The position numbers were made by a program, and so were the translations under genes. DNA of 64,000 bases from positions 62,001-126,000 of the forward strand of contig JALQPE010000317.1 in assembly GCA_030407315.1 (NCBI GenBank), in the 5' to 3' direction. This DNA is from Asparagopsis taxiformis (lineage: Eukaryota; Rhodophyta; Florideophyceae; Bonnemaisoniales; Bonnemaisoniaceae). The notes under the pieces were generated by a model. The model was not told the DNA's origin. It worked only from the letters and a program-made list of their open reading frames with translations, and did not search any database. Shown piece by piece: positions 20,240 to 29,301 of this stretch (position 1 is the first letter of the stretch; each line of letters opens with the position of its first letter).

Positions 20240-22735
20240 ATGCCAGAAAGACGTGGCTGCAAATCGCTCTGCTTCGCTCGCTCTCTGGCGCTTACGAAAA
20301 GGCCAAGACCGCAGCAACTTTGCAATGTATCGAAATTCAAAGGACAGCCACTCTCTGTCAGTGCAATTCCTCTTGAGCAGAAAACTCAAGCGCCATCTGA
20401 TCGATACTCCTCTCCACGCATAGTTTTACAGGGCTCTCAATCTGCCGCCCTGAAGGACAGCAAAGAATCTCACAATGCCAGCAGCATTCTTCCCGACGGC
20501 CCGTTCACCATGTTGTTGAGAATCAAAATCCGGCCGCAGGTACGCACTTCCGATGCAAAAGCTGTTCTTTCAGAATATGCGCGAAAGAGCTGCGCAGAGC
20601 CAGGTGTGTTACGATGTGACGTTCTTTACGAAGTGACGTCGCGAGGAGCGCGAAGAGACAACTTCTACGAGATATGGATCTATTTTGAGAATTCCCGCGC
20701 CTATACAGATCACGAACGAACTCCACACGCATCCAAGCTGAGAATTTGGTTGCAGAACCCCAGTGGTGGCGATAATGCTGTGCTGCTGCTTAGACTATCG
20801 TACTCATCGTCAATTTTGAAGCTTGTTCGTCCCGCAATTTCTGGGTGGACTTCTCCCATTAATTATTCCGTAGAAGGCAAGTCTGGGCTTTCTGGACTTA
20901 CGGCAGGTATCGGAGCAATTGAGGCTGTTGGTGAGGCGCAATCGGAAGAAGCTTCTGATTCACTGCGCAAATCTCTCGATGTTCTCATTTCAAATGTCGG
21001 ACTTGAGAACGTTACAATTTTGGTCTCACGAGCAACCGCTTCTTCCTCCACTGTTTTCGAATCATTTATGCAAATATGCGACGAGTATGTTGCAAATCTG
21101 CAGACGACAGCTGGAATAATTCGGGCCGGTCTCTTCTCTGAAAGGAACAATCCGCTCAGTCTTGTCATTATACAGGTTCATGACTCAAACAACGAAGAAG
21201 GGGCATACTTTGAACTTGAACTTGCTGAAGATGTCATTAATGATGATGGTTGGGATGTAAAGCGATGCTTCGCCGTTTTTCCAGATAAGATTGGATGGGA
21301 AAACCCTACAGATGAATTACCACAACTCGGACAACAAGAGGCACCTGAATTTGGCCAGGGGATGAAAGCCAAGGATGTTAGTTTCTTGGGTCCACTTGAA
21401 ACGGACCCGGATGCTATGAAAAAAGCTATGGCAACCAATCAATCAGATTCCAAGTATCGACTTGTACAAGGGGTTGGGGCATTTGATGAAATTCAACGTC
21501 TTCTGAGGCAGAAAGCTGGAATGAAGGTTGGACAATTGAAGGTCATGATCATTTCCGGGTGGAACTCATCCAGGATCCATTCCCTGCTCATTCAAATCGA
21601 AACTGCAAAGGACGACCAACAAAACGCGATATTATTCAAACATGATTTGAACGTGCTTGCCTGCAACGCCAGCTCTGCAAAACTGAAGAAGGGATTGGCG
21701 CTTGTCCGAGAATACCAACCTGATGTAATTATAGGCTACGGTGGAGGTGCAGTCATGGACATGACCAAAGCTGTGGGTAAGTTTGCCAATTGTGTTGAAG
21801 AGGATGTCGAAAACATTGTAGCTGCTATTGATAATACTGCGAACTCTGGTGGCAGCAAGATATTGTTTGATATGAAGACACCTGCACTACCCGTGCTTCT
21901 CATTCCGTCCAATGTCTCGTCGGGATCTGAATTTACGGAGTTTTGTATCATCGCTGGCAAATGCGACGATGGGCGCAAGTCGCGTCGAATCTCTATTGAT
22001 TTTCAATATCCGCCCGAAGCAACACGAGAGTGGAATGAGAAAACCGTTGTGGTGGACTCAAGAACGATCGCACCCACTCGACTTCAAGGCTGGCATGCAG
22101 CACAAGGTACTCTAATGAATGTCTGCCAAGGAATGGACATCCTGATAACTGCTTACGATGCTACAGATCATCCATCGGTCCGTCTAGCATTTGAAGCCAT
22201 CACAGAATCCTCTGACATGGTGCTACCTGCACTAAGAGAACCGTACCATGCCGACGGCAGTACGCGAGATCCAATTGCATATGCCAAGACAAAAATTGGA
22301 GTAGCCACAGACGCAATTGGCAGAATTGGTATCTGCACGCGCCTAGCTCTCGGAATTGTGGATGAGCTCGTAGATGGCCCGACCCCATGCTGCTTCCGGA
22401 TAGTTCTTGTGCGAGTTACGGCAGCTTTAATTAAGGAGCTCTGTGAGATGAAGGGGAATGTCGCTTTAGATCTATTTTTCGTAGAACTGCGGCAGGCGTA
22501 CAAGGTCAAGACGAATGAGGCCGTTGTTGTCAGATTATTGGCACGTGCAGAAGATTGTGGCATGGACACACTAAGAGAAATGGGATTTGTACGACGGTGC
22601 ATCCCTGCACTTGCGGAAAGGATGGCTAACTATATGCAACAGGAAAAGTGTGGACAGATTGAAAGTTTATTTAAAGATAGGGCGCTCATCAAACGTGTTT
22701 TAATCCGTGCTGCAGAACAGGACTACGAGCTCTAA
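20240..22735 (+). CDS. ABM-ABM-iron-ADH fusion protein, probable pseudoenzyme
   Basis: 831-aa multidomain protein. Residues ~1-85 are Arg/Ser-rich with no acidic start and may be a transit peptide. Residues ~88-172 match the antibiotic-biosynthesis-monooxygenase (ABM) ferredoxin-like fold: FTMLLRIKIRPQ, then EPGVLRCDVLYEV, NFYEIWIYFENSRAYTDHE. A second, weaker ABM-like unit covers ~256-350. Residues ~405-830 are an iron-type alcohol dehydrogenase (group III) fold. The nucleotide-binding GYGGGAVMDMTKAV (499-512) and IPSNVSSGSEFTEF are kept. The metal-site segments are not: the usual GxDALxHAxE is AAQGTLMNVCQ (620-630), and the usual HxLG...PHG is LALG...PTP (702-716). All four Asp/His ligands therefore appear lost. 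It may bind NAD without metal-dependent catalysis. ATG 20240. Confidence 0.82.
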   Translation: MPERRGCKSLCFARSLALTKRPRPQQLCNVSKFKGQPLSVSAIPLEQKTQAPSDRYSSPRIVLQGSQSAALKDSKESHNASSILPDGPFTMLLRIKIRPQVRTSDAKAVLSEYARKSCAEPGVLRCDVLYEVTSRGARRDNFYEIWIYFENSRAYTDHERTPHASKLRIWLQNPSGGDNAVLLLRLSYSSSILKLVRPAISGWTSPINYSVEGKSGLSGLTAGIGAIEAVGEAQSEEASDSLRKSLDVLISNVGLENVTILVSRATASSSTVFESFMQICDEYVANLQTTAGIIRAGLFSERNNPLSLVIIQVHDSNNEEGAYFELELAEDVINDDGWDVKRCFAVFPDKIGWENPTDELPQLGQQEAPEFGQGMKAKDVSFLGPLETDPDAMKKAMATNQSDSKYRLVQGVGAFDEIQRLLRQKAGMKVGQLKVMIISGWNSSRIHSLLIQIETAKDDQQNAILFKHDLNVLACNASSAKLKKGLALVREYQPDVIIGYGGGAVMDMTKAVGKFANCVEEDVENIVAAIDNTANSGGSKILFDMKTPALPVLLIPSNVSSGSEFTEFCIIAGKCDDGRKSRRISIDFQYPPEATREWNEKTVVVDSRTIAPTRLQGWHAAQGTLMNVCQGMDILITAYDATDHPSVRLAFEAITESSDMVLPALREPYHADGSTRDPIAYAKTKIGVATDAIGRIGICTRLALGIVDELVDGPTPCCFRIVLVRVTAALIKELCEMKGNVALDLFFVELRQAYKVKTNEAVVVRLLARAEDCGMDTLREMGFVRRCIPALAERMANYMQQEKCGQIESLFKDRALIKRVLIRAAEQDYEL

Positions 22736-22990
22736 GTTTGGCAAAGTCGAAAAGCACGTGGTTCTTCGGTGATAGATCAGATGTTTGGGAAATAGAAACT
22801 ACCTCAGGATGGGATCAGGGAAGAAGGCTCGTATCACCAATTATTTATCAACCGATTGATAATGCTCACCTGGATTGATGAATTCATGCCATCAAAGTTG
22901 CTTATCTAACACGTCAGAGTATGAAAACAAATAGATGCAATCAGCCTTCTTACTACACATCTAACTACTGTAACGGCGCAAACTTCCAGC

Positions 22991-24103
22991 TTAATCCAAC
23001 TCCACCTTCACGCCACGTGACCTTCCTATGGGTGAGTTTCCATCAAACGCTTTATCAACAACTGATCGCGAAATAAAACCTTCGAGCGCCCCGCTCCTTT
23101 GCTGCTTATATTCCATCAACCACCCTTGTACTCTCCGTTCTATAAACCATCCGTCACATCTCAGATGGGCCCATTTCATCAGATATTCTTCAGTCAACTC
23201 TCCACACCATCGAAACAGCATTACTGCAGAAATTCCAACGAAGCCCTTCCCGTCGCCATCCCCCCAGCCGCCAACATCGGATCGGCACATAATATTCCAG
23301 ATACACCCTTCCAGCTGATCCACACAAACCACTTCACTCCCAAGAGCATCGACTTCTTCAACCAGTAGCTCACAACAATCCATTGTGTCACAAACTGCAT
23401 CAACAACAGCCTCCACGGAACGAACCATCTTCTCAATACCTTTCTCTGTCTGAGCATCTTGCACACTTCGACCACATGCGCTGAGCAGTTCATCAAACGT
23501 ATGTACGAGTCGTTCGATGCACTTTCGGAATAATCGTTGCACGCCCCTTGTTCTCTTGCTATATGTGGCATCAACTTCCTCGAATGAAGTACGAATAACT
23601 TGCTCCTGGACCTCACGCGCAACACAGATAAAACGTGCATATCCTCTCCACCATTTTCGAAATTGGCGAAGTGCTTCCTGGTCTTGAGAACTGCTCCGGA
23701 ACATGGGGAGAATAAACATAAGAAGCTCTTTTGTTTCATGCCGAAGAGCATTATGAATCAGCGCAAGTACATTAGAGGCCATATCCGGCCGGTCCAGTCT
23801 GTACGGTGATAATGCAAGAGATGGATGCGAAGATTTAAGCATTTGAGGAAGTGGAACCAGCGGAGGTGATTCAGGAAGTTCATCTATGCTAACTTTTGGA
23901 GACCGCGGTGATCGTGGGGTGCGAGGCGAACTTGCTGTTGATGTTGGAGATACCGGAGAGGGCGCCCAGAGGGAAATACCAAGGAAAGAAAACATTGGAT
24001 TGGCTGTTTTCTTCAACCGAATATTTTCACAGGGGTATCGTTGAAGTTGTGGATTGCCGTCTAATGTGGTAGTACTGCACCGTTTTATAAATGCCAGATG
24101 CAT
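22991..24103 (-). CDS. Four-helix protein, paralogue A (hemerythrin-like topology, function unknown)
   Basis: 370 aa. The first ~110 residues are Ser/Pro-rich and disordered (SPRTPRSPRSPK). The rest is helical. It shares with the divergent neighbour at 24770 the motif SNVLALxHNA near the start of helix 1 (here residues 110-119), a following WW pair, and the same spacing of four helices. The helix-1 pattern HNALRHE recalls HHE/hemerythrin-like domains (HKAIRKDL in plant BRUTUS proteins), but the usual later His/Glu ligands are not evident. No signal peptide. ATG 24103 is used; Met37 (MFSFLGISLW) is an alternative start. Function is not known; hemerythrin relationship is a hypothesis. Confidence 0.65.
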   Translation of the reverse strand: MHLAFIKRCSTTTLDGNPQLQRYPCENIRLKKTANPMFSFLGISLWAPSPVSPTSTASSPRTPRSPRSPKVSIDELPESPPLVPLPQMLKSSHPSLALSPYRLDRPDMASNVLALIHNALRHETKELLMFILPMFRSSSQDQEALRQFRKWWRGYARFICVAREVQEQVIRTSFEEVDATYSKRTRGVQRLFRKCIERLVHTFDELLSACGRSVQDAQTEKGIEKMVRSVEAVVDAVCDTMDCCELLVEEVDALGSEVVCVDQLEGCIWNIMCRSDVGGWGDGDGKGFVGISAVMLFRWCGELTEEYLMKWAHLRCDGWFIERRVQGWLMEYKQQRSGALEGFISRSVVDKAFDGNSPIGRSRGVKVELD

Positions 24104-24769
24104 GTGAAAGATAACGTGAGTTGATGTACAATCCTACAGTTGTGTTCATCATTGACCACTTCAGAAGATTCGCATCTAGAATTGGTCAAGGTTTACTCTG
24201 GTTCATGAACAGTCAGAGAAACCCAATCATAATTTCACTCGTCATGTTCGTGCGAATGACATCACAGTCGCAGAGTATCAGTGAAACGAAGAGAACCGGA
24301 CTCTTACAAACGTCAGTTTGCACTGAATTCAACAAAAAAAGTTGGCCATCGGAGATACAATTGCCAAAATTGCTGCACCGCATATGGACTCTGATTGATT
24401 CAGATGGTATTTTAAAGTTCTGAAAGGAATAGACATGAAGATACCAGCAACCAAATAGTATATTCTGCTCTTGTTGAACTGCGTATCCGATCAATCTCAT
24501 GAGCACACGCAATTTTCAATTCCTCGAGAATAAACACATCTGTTTCATCTGCACAGAAAAAATGTCAATGAGTAGATGGAAACTTTAGCCATGATGTCCG
24601 ACCATCCATCTCTCGTTATAAACTGTGGGAATATGCCTTGGAACGTTGACTGTATCCAGCAAATTTGACAAGCGCAGAACAGATCTTCACATTTCGAAGG
24701 GTACCTCAAGGCTCTGAAAGTTAACTCTCTTGCAATATCAGTTGAGTTAGCGAAAACTTGTGAGCTGCA
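24104..24769. other. Shared divergent promoter between the two four-helix paralogues
   Basis: 666 bp separating the 5' ends of the paralogous genes. AT-rich, with no supported frame. The arrangement is what an inverted duplication around a common regulatory region would give. Confidence 0.5.
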
Positions 24770-25675
24770 ATGGGTAAAGAGGAATATGCAGAATCGAATA
24801 GGGGGAGCCCTGCAAAAGAAAAGAAGGATGATGGAAAAGCTGTTCCGCTCTATTTGCCAGTTCTAGAGAAACATCTCGAGTCGTATCCAAAGCTTAAGCT
24901 TGAAAGTTATCAATTCAAGAAGGACGGGCAATGTTCAAATGTTTTAGCTTTAGAACACAATGCGATGAAAAGAGAGATTGCCGATCTAGTTACGACAGTA
25001 ATTCCATGTCTTGAAAACGAAATAGAGCACTCGATTGGAAATTCTACAGGAGAAAGATGGGAGAATATCCATCGTGATATCTCCGCATGGTGGAAAGTGT
25101 TCCTCCAGTTGATGTTTTTTATGTCTGAACAAGACGGAGATCTAGTAAATACAGTTGTGGACGCTGGTTGCAAGTATCTGAAGAGTACAGAAAACCTGAA
25201 ACGAATGAATGCTCTACAACGGAAGAAAAAGTCAATCCTCGATCGATTTTCGTTTTCAACAGAGATTGTGATTCGTGCAGCCGAGCGCGCTCTAGTTGCG
25301 GTGGAAACATCAGCCAACAACGAGCAAATTGATAAGCTGATTGAAAAGCTCTCCCAATTAATCCACTTTATTCTGGACACCATGGAAATGGTAACAGCAA
25401 TCGTCAAGGAAGTAGAGGACTCAGTTCCTGATTATAAAATCTCCGGGCTAGAGAACTCAGTCGTTGCAAAACTGAGTGCTTTTGCAAAGGATGACAAGGC
25501 TGTCTTCATTTACATATTCGCTCGTTGGATGAACGACGACGCGTGTATCAAGAGATGGATTACAAGGTATGGTGGATGGCGCGGCAAGTCGCAATTCAAA
25601 TCTTGGGAGAAGCATCATGCAGATGGACGCGGAGCAATTATTGATAGACTTCTTAGCAGCTTCGTTGGTGCATGA
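24770..25675 (+). CDS. Four-helix protein, paralogue B (hemerythrin-like topology, function unknown)
   Basis: 301 aa, starting at ATG 24770. A short charged N-terminus is followed by SNVLALEHNAMKREIADL (residues 56-73), matching paralogue A. Then come a WW-containing helix 2 (RDISAWWKVFLQLMFFM), helix 3 near 165-195 and helix 4 near 205-235. In BRUTUS-type hemerythrin domains helix 2 would carry an H-x3-ED metal motif; here the equivalent place reads MSEQDGDL, so the ligands appear absent. It lacks the Ser/Pro N-terminal extension of paralogue A. No membrane helix or signal peptide. Confidence 0.65.
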   Translation: MGKEEYAESNRGSPAKEKKDDGKAVPLYLPVLEKHLESYPKLKLESYQFKKDGQCSNVLALEHNAMKREIADLVTTVIPCLENEIEHSIGNSTGERWENIHRDISAWWKVFLQLMFFMSEQDGDLVNTVVDAGCKYLKSTENLKRMNALQRKKKSILDRFSFSTEIVIRAAERALVAVETSANNEQIDKLIEKLSQLIHFILDTMEMVTAIVKEVEDSVPDYKISGLENSVVAKLSAFAKDDKAVFIYIFARWMNDDACIKRWITRYGGWRGKSQFKSWEKHHADGRGAIIDRLLSSFVGA

Positions 25676-25747
25676 GTAGCTTGCAGCGATGTGATGTGAC
25701 AATCATAGTTCGGTTGCTTGGTAGAGTGTTATCTTGATAAAACTTGT

Positions 25748-26809
25748 TCAAAGCAAAAGCAATCTGGTGTATACGATCTGAACAGCTCTTGCAAGCGTAT
25801 ATGATAAATCTTGATACAGGTCGGAGATATCCACGTCGGGTGGGTGGAGCGCCATCGTCACCACTGCAGCTGATTCACTCACGCTTTCGTCTAGTGAAAC
25901 TTCAAGCCGATGGGTACTCGGCAGCAAGTCGCGTTTGCCGTGACGTAGGGCGTGAAGTCGTGCGCAAATTTCGAATGAAACCGAACGTTCTTCGACCTTG
26001 GCGATTCGTACTCCAGTGAGAGCGGCCAACATCTCTCCAAGATTCTTTTGTAACATGCATTCATGTCGCAATTGAACGGCATCGGCATTCTCGTGCTCGA
26101 CTTTGGATATGCGAGCCTTGAGCGCTTTCTCCTTTTCTTCCAGTTTTCGCACTTCGGTATCGAGAGAACCGACTTCCGCCTTGAGAGATTCGTCAACGGC
26201 AGTCTGTGCCGCAGTCTCCCGTTGTAACTGTGCCTTCATATCTTGCAAAACTCGTGTTGTAGCCTTACAACATTCCGAGTCTAAATCTTCAACATCATTC
26301 ACAAGCGACACTAACTGCTGTTCATCGCCGGAATCGAGAATATCGTTAACCATCTTCAACCGCGCCGCCGCCTTTGCATCTGCAATACTCCGCTGAAGCA
26401 TGTCATGCATTTGCTCGCGTTCTTGTCCGAGCGAACCAACCTGAGACGCAATGTTTTGGAGTTGCTCTTCCTCAGAAGATCTGGAAGCTTTCGTTTTACG
26501 CAGTTCTGCCTTGGCCTGTGCGACTTCAAATTCCAGCGCAGCTGCTTCCTGTGTGGATGGAATGGAGTTGAATGCGGATGGCGCTGAAAGAACGCTTTGC
26601 ATGAAAAGTTCTCGGGTTCGTTTTTCGATTAGTTCGAATTTTAGAAGGCGTAATTGCTGCATTTTGGTGTGGATGAGTAGGTCGACGGATACGTCATCGG
26701 TAGATGCCTCTTCGTCGTTGCGCAGCAATTCGGGATACGAAAGTTCGAGGGCTTCATCCTCACTGAGCGATTTCGAATATGTGTTGAGTCGTTCTGTTGC
26801 AGCAGCCAT
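25748..26809 (-). CDS. Coiled-coil protein with small C-terminal globular domain (kinetochore-like architecture)
   Basis: 353 aa from ATG 26809. The frame continues upstream to an ATG at 27016, but that extension has non-coding character and reaches close to the divergent U1-70K gene. Residues ~90-270 form long heptad coiled coils, broken once (DILDSGDEQQLVSLVNDVED). The last ~100 residues are globular: GEMLAALTGVRIAKVEERSV then SFEICARLHALRHG and a C-terminal helix. Coiled coil plus a short alpha/beta C-terminal domain is the layout of RWD-type kinetochore subunits (Spc24/Spc25, CENP-O/P). The sequence alone does not decide the family, and other coiled-coil complexes are possible. Confidence 0.6.
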   Translation of the reverse strand: MAAATERLNTYSKSLSEDEALELSYPELLRNDEEASTDDVSVDLLIHTKMQQLRLLKFELIEKRTRELFMQSVLSAPSAFNSIPSTQEAAALEFEVAQAKAELRKTKASRSSEEEQLQNIASQVGSLGQEREQMHDMLQRSIADAKAAARLKMVNDILDSGDEQQLVSLVNDVEDLDSECCKATTRVLQDMKAQLQRETAAQTAVDESLKAEVGSLDTEVRKLEEKEKALKARISKVEHENADAVQLRHECMLQKNLGEMLAALTGVRIAKVEERSVSFEICARLHALRHGKRDLLPSTHRLEVSLDESVSESAAVVTMALHPPDVDISDLYQDLSYTLARAVQIVYTRLLLL

Positions 26810-27089
26810 TTTGTTTATGCTGAACAAGAGATAAGTTGATGCGTTATCGGGATGGGTTTGATACTCGGGATTAAACAAGATGCGACTTGCCGCGCCAGTA
26901 GCGCAAATTTGAATTTTCAAATTTCTACACATGCTGATGCAACGAAACTTTTTGAAAAAATTGGAAAACTCGAAAAAAATTGTTTCTGTAGTTTGCTGCG
27001 CTTCAATACATTCCATTCGATTCCTCGGTCGCTTTTATCCGAATACGTCTTCTTCAAGCGTTCAGGGTTCTTCGTAGAGTCTGCACACA

Positions 27090-27806
27090 ATGACTCCGGG
27101 ACCTCATGCGGGAAACCGAAACAGGCCAGCGTATAGCGGCCAGCAGCGTTTTCGCTTCCCAAAACAAATCATTGAACTCTTCGCGCCAAGAAAACCAATA
27201 GAGTTCAAACCACCCCCGCGTAAGAGGCCCCTGCGACCCATGGCTGGAATTGCAGCCTACGTCTCACGATTTGAAGACTCTGGCAAAGACAATGGAAAGG
27301 AAAGCTCTGAAAAATTGGAAAACACCAAACCAGCCAAGTTTGTCACCCCTGCGCAACGAAGGCATAAAGCTCGGAAAGATAAACTAGATCACGTCCAGAA
27401 GGTTGTGAGTGAAGGTCGGAAACAGTGGAATCCACACGAAGAAAAGGATGGTACCACGAAAACAGAAGACGCATTCAAGACATTGTTCGTCACCAATTTC
27501 CCCTACACCACACTTGAGTACCGTCTTCAAGATGAATTTGAAACTTTTGGCCCTGTGAAGTCCGTAGTCATGCCCAAGGATCGCGAGGGATTACCACGCG
27601 GATATGCATTTGTGGAATTTGAACGTGAGCGCGACTTGAAGCGCGCGTATAGAGAAGCGAATGGTAGGAGGATTGACGGTCGAAGAGTATTGGTAGATGT
27701 GGAACGCGGAAGAACTGTCAAGGGATGGCTACCAAACAGACTTGATGGTCCTAATAATTCCTGTGTGAGGAAAGATTTACCCAAACGTGAAGGGCATTCA
27801 ACTTAA
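27090..27806 (+). CDS. SNRNP70: U1 snRNP 70-kDa protein (U1-70K), short form
   Basis: Core protein of the spliceosomal U1 snRNP, which recognises 5' splice sites. It binds U1 stem-loop I. 238 aa. The N-terminal U1-70K segment is present (IIELFAPRKPIEFKPPPRKR). The RRM spans about 129-207, with RNP2 LFVTNF (132-137) and RNP1 RGYAFVEF (170-177). The diagnostic DGRRVLVDVERGRTVKGWLP follows. The Arg/Ser-rich C-terminal tail of plant and animal proteins is absent; the chain stops ~30 residues after the RRM, as in yeast-like short forms. ATG 27090. Only 32 bp separate its stop from the convergent DUF3598 gene. Confidence 0.93.
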   Translation: MTPGPHAGNRNRPAYSGQQRFRFPKQIIELFAPRKPIEFKPPPRKRPLRPMAGIAAYVSRFEDSGKDNGKESSEKLENTKPAKFVTPAQRRHKARKDKLDHVQKVVSEGRKQWNPHEEKDGTTKTEDAFKTLFVTNFPYTTLEYRLQDEFETFGPVKSVVMPKDREGLPRGYAFVEFERERDLKRAYREANGRRIDGRRVLVDVERGRTVKGWLPNRLDGPNNSCVRKDLPKREGHST

Positions 27807-27838
27807 TTCTTTTATGAAACAAATTGGATGCCATCTGG

Positions 27839-28873
27839 TCATTCAAGCAGGCTTTCTGACGCCAATGTCTCCGACGCAACTGTCGTCTTACCATATGTGC
27901 GAGCTAATCTTCTCCTAAACCCAGCTGTGATGAGGCATCCAAGCTCGCCAGTAGCGGGCACTCCTCGAACGCGTCGCATGGGTGCCATTACAAAGCAGCC
28001 GTTATTCAGCGCGATGAACAATGTCTCATTAGCTGAATTTTGTCCGAATCGCGTGATATCGAAAAGGCAATCGCTGTTGGAATCAACCTGTCCATAGATA
28101 ACCGATCGGCCGAGCTCGTTGTCCTGCATATCGGATAGTACAGTTGCCCGCCGTACGGTGCCTTTGACCGGGTCCCAACCGTACTGCACGACCGTTTTAG
28201 TCCTGAGAAGTCCGTCGTCACTTCCGGAAGGATTCTTCAGTTCCGATGGTAAATCTTCTTCAGAGTAGGACCGACGTGCGCGTCGAGATGGCGACGACGG
28301 CTTTCCGCGAGCTGCAAATCCCTGCGGTGAATCGTTTTCATCTCGATGCCGGAATGTTTCAGATTGACCCCTCCATTCGCCAACTAGTGAAGTGAATGCA
28401 AGCGGTTCGCGTGTGTCGAAAAGAGAGGAGCGTACCTCCTCCAACAAAATGATCGCATCTAGCTCTCTCAGCTTGTTATAAATCATGAAGCAACGGACTC
28501 GCTCAGTAGCAGACACAGGCAGTGCAAATTCAATGGCATACTGGGCGATTCTATGTTGTGGAGGAAGTAGGAGGGAGAGGTCGATTAAGGTGTGGTCTGC
28601 ACTATAGCTTCCATCAGTAAAGCAATGAAATTTGTTCAAATTGTAGCGGATTAGAAGCTGTGCTGAGTTGCTGTCATCTGAGCTTGTTACTGTGCAAGAA
28701 AGCAGAAGGGAAGACGGATTTGTTTGAGAGAGGGAGACGGATTGAGACGATAAGTGATAAGGCAGTGCATTGATTAGCGCGCCATTGGATACAGATATGG
28801 CCAGTGAACGACCGAACCATTCACCCAAGTGTCTGGAAGCAAATCTATCCCAATCCTCACCGAACGATGTCAT
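27839..28873 (-). CDS. DUF3598 (calycin-like) protein
   Basis: 344 aa. It resembles the DUF3598 family of cyanobacteria, algae and plants, thought to adopt lipocalin-like barrels. Matching blocks: an N-terminal DRFASRHLGEWFGRS, a middle ERVRCFMIYNKLRELDAIIL followed by LLEEVRSS, then the second-half start SLVGEWRGQSETFRH (residues ~165-180), and C-terminal strands ending near LITAGFRRRLARTYG. No transit peptide is obvious (starts MTSFGEDWDRF), so localisation is uncertain; cyanobacterial origin of the family makes a plastid link plausible. ATG at 28873. Function unknown. Confidence 0.72.
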   Translation of the reverse strand: MTSFGEDWDRFASRHLGEWFGRSLAISVSNGALINALPYHLSSQSVSLSQTNPSSLLLSCTVTSSDDSNSAQLLIRYNLNKFHCFTDGSYSADHTLIDLSLLLPPQHRIAQYAIEFALPVSATERVRCFMIYNKLRELDAIILLEEVRSSLFDTREPLAFTSLVGEWRGQSETFRHRDENDSPQGFAARGKPSSPSRRARRSYSEEDLPSELKNPSGSDDGLLRTKTVVQYGWDPVKGTVRRATVLSDMQDNELGRSVIYGQVDSNSDCLFDITRFGQNSANETLFIALNNGCFVMAPMRRVRGVPATGELGCLITAGFRRRLARTYGKTTVASETLASESLLE

Positions 28874-28879
28874 TTCAAT

Positions 28880-29107
28880 ATGACGAGTCGCCCACGCACA
28901 CCTGAGATGGCGGCAGACGATGTTGCTGTCAGCAAGTTGCTGAGCTCAATCTCCGCGAGACTGCCGCTCTCGTGCCCAAACGATCAGCGGCGGGGAGCGC
29001 CGCTAGTCGGTGCAGACACGCGTCAACTAGAATTTGCAAAACTTTTTTCAGCCATTGCAGATGGGCCAGAATCGGTTGTGTTGTACTGGTCTAATGACGA
29101 GATCTGA
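28880..29107 (+). CDS. Possible small protein, 75 aa
   Basis: An ATG-initiated frame beginning MTSRPRTPEMAADDVAVSKL, only 6 bp from the divergent DUF3598 start. Composition is protein-like (helix around AVSKLLSSISARLPL), but no family is recognised and overlap with the neighbour's promoter makes it doubtful. Confidence 0.25.
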   Translation: MTSRPRTPEMAADDVAVSKLLSSISARLPLSCPNDQRRGAPLVGADTRQLEFAKLFSAIADGPESVVLYWSNDEI

Positions 29108-29301
29108 CCTTTCACAATTCAAGAAACGCATCTCAGCTCAACCAAGCTAACTTGTAAAACCTAACAAGGGACCACGATTCCATCCACCCTTCCACCTGCC
29201 AATGTTTGCATAGATTGGGTTAGCTAGCGCGCTGGACTATGTACAATCAGTTTCACAACTGTGAACGCCCCGCTTATCACAATCATCTCGCAGTAGTATA
29301 A

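Noticed and set aside
25690..25770. GGTAGAG and GTTCAAAG words resembling tRNA D and T arms
   Set aside because: Arms cannot be folded into a cloverleaf with proper stems. The same check failed at 39309-39375.
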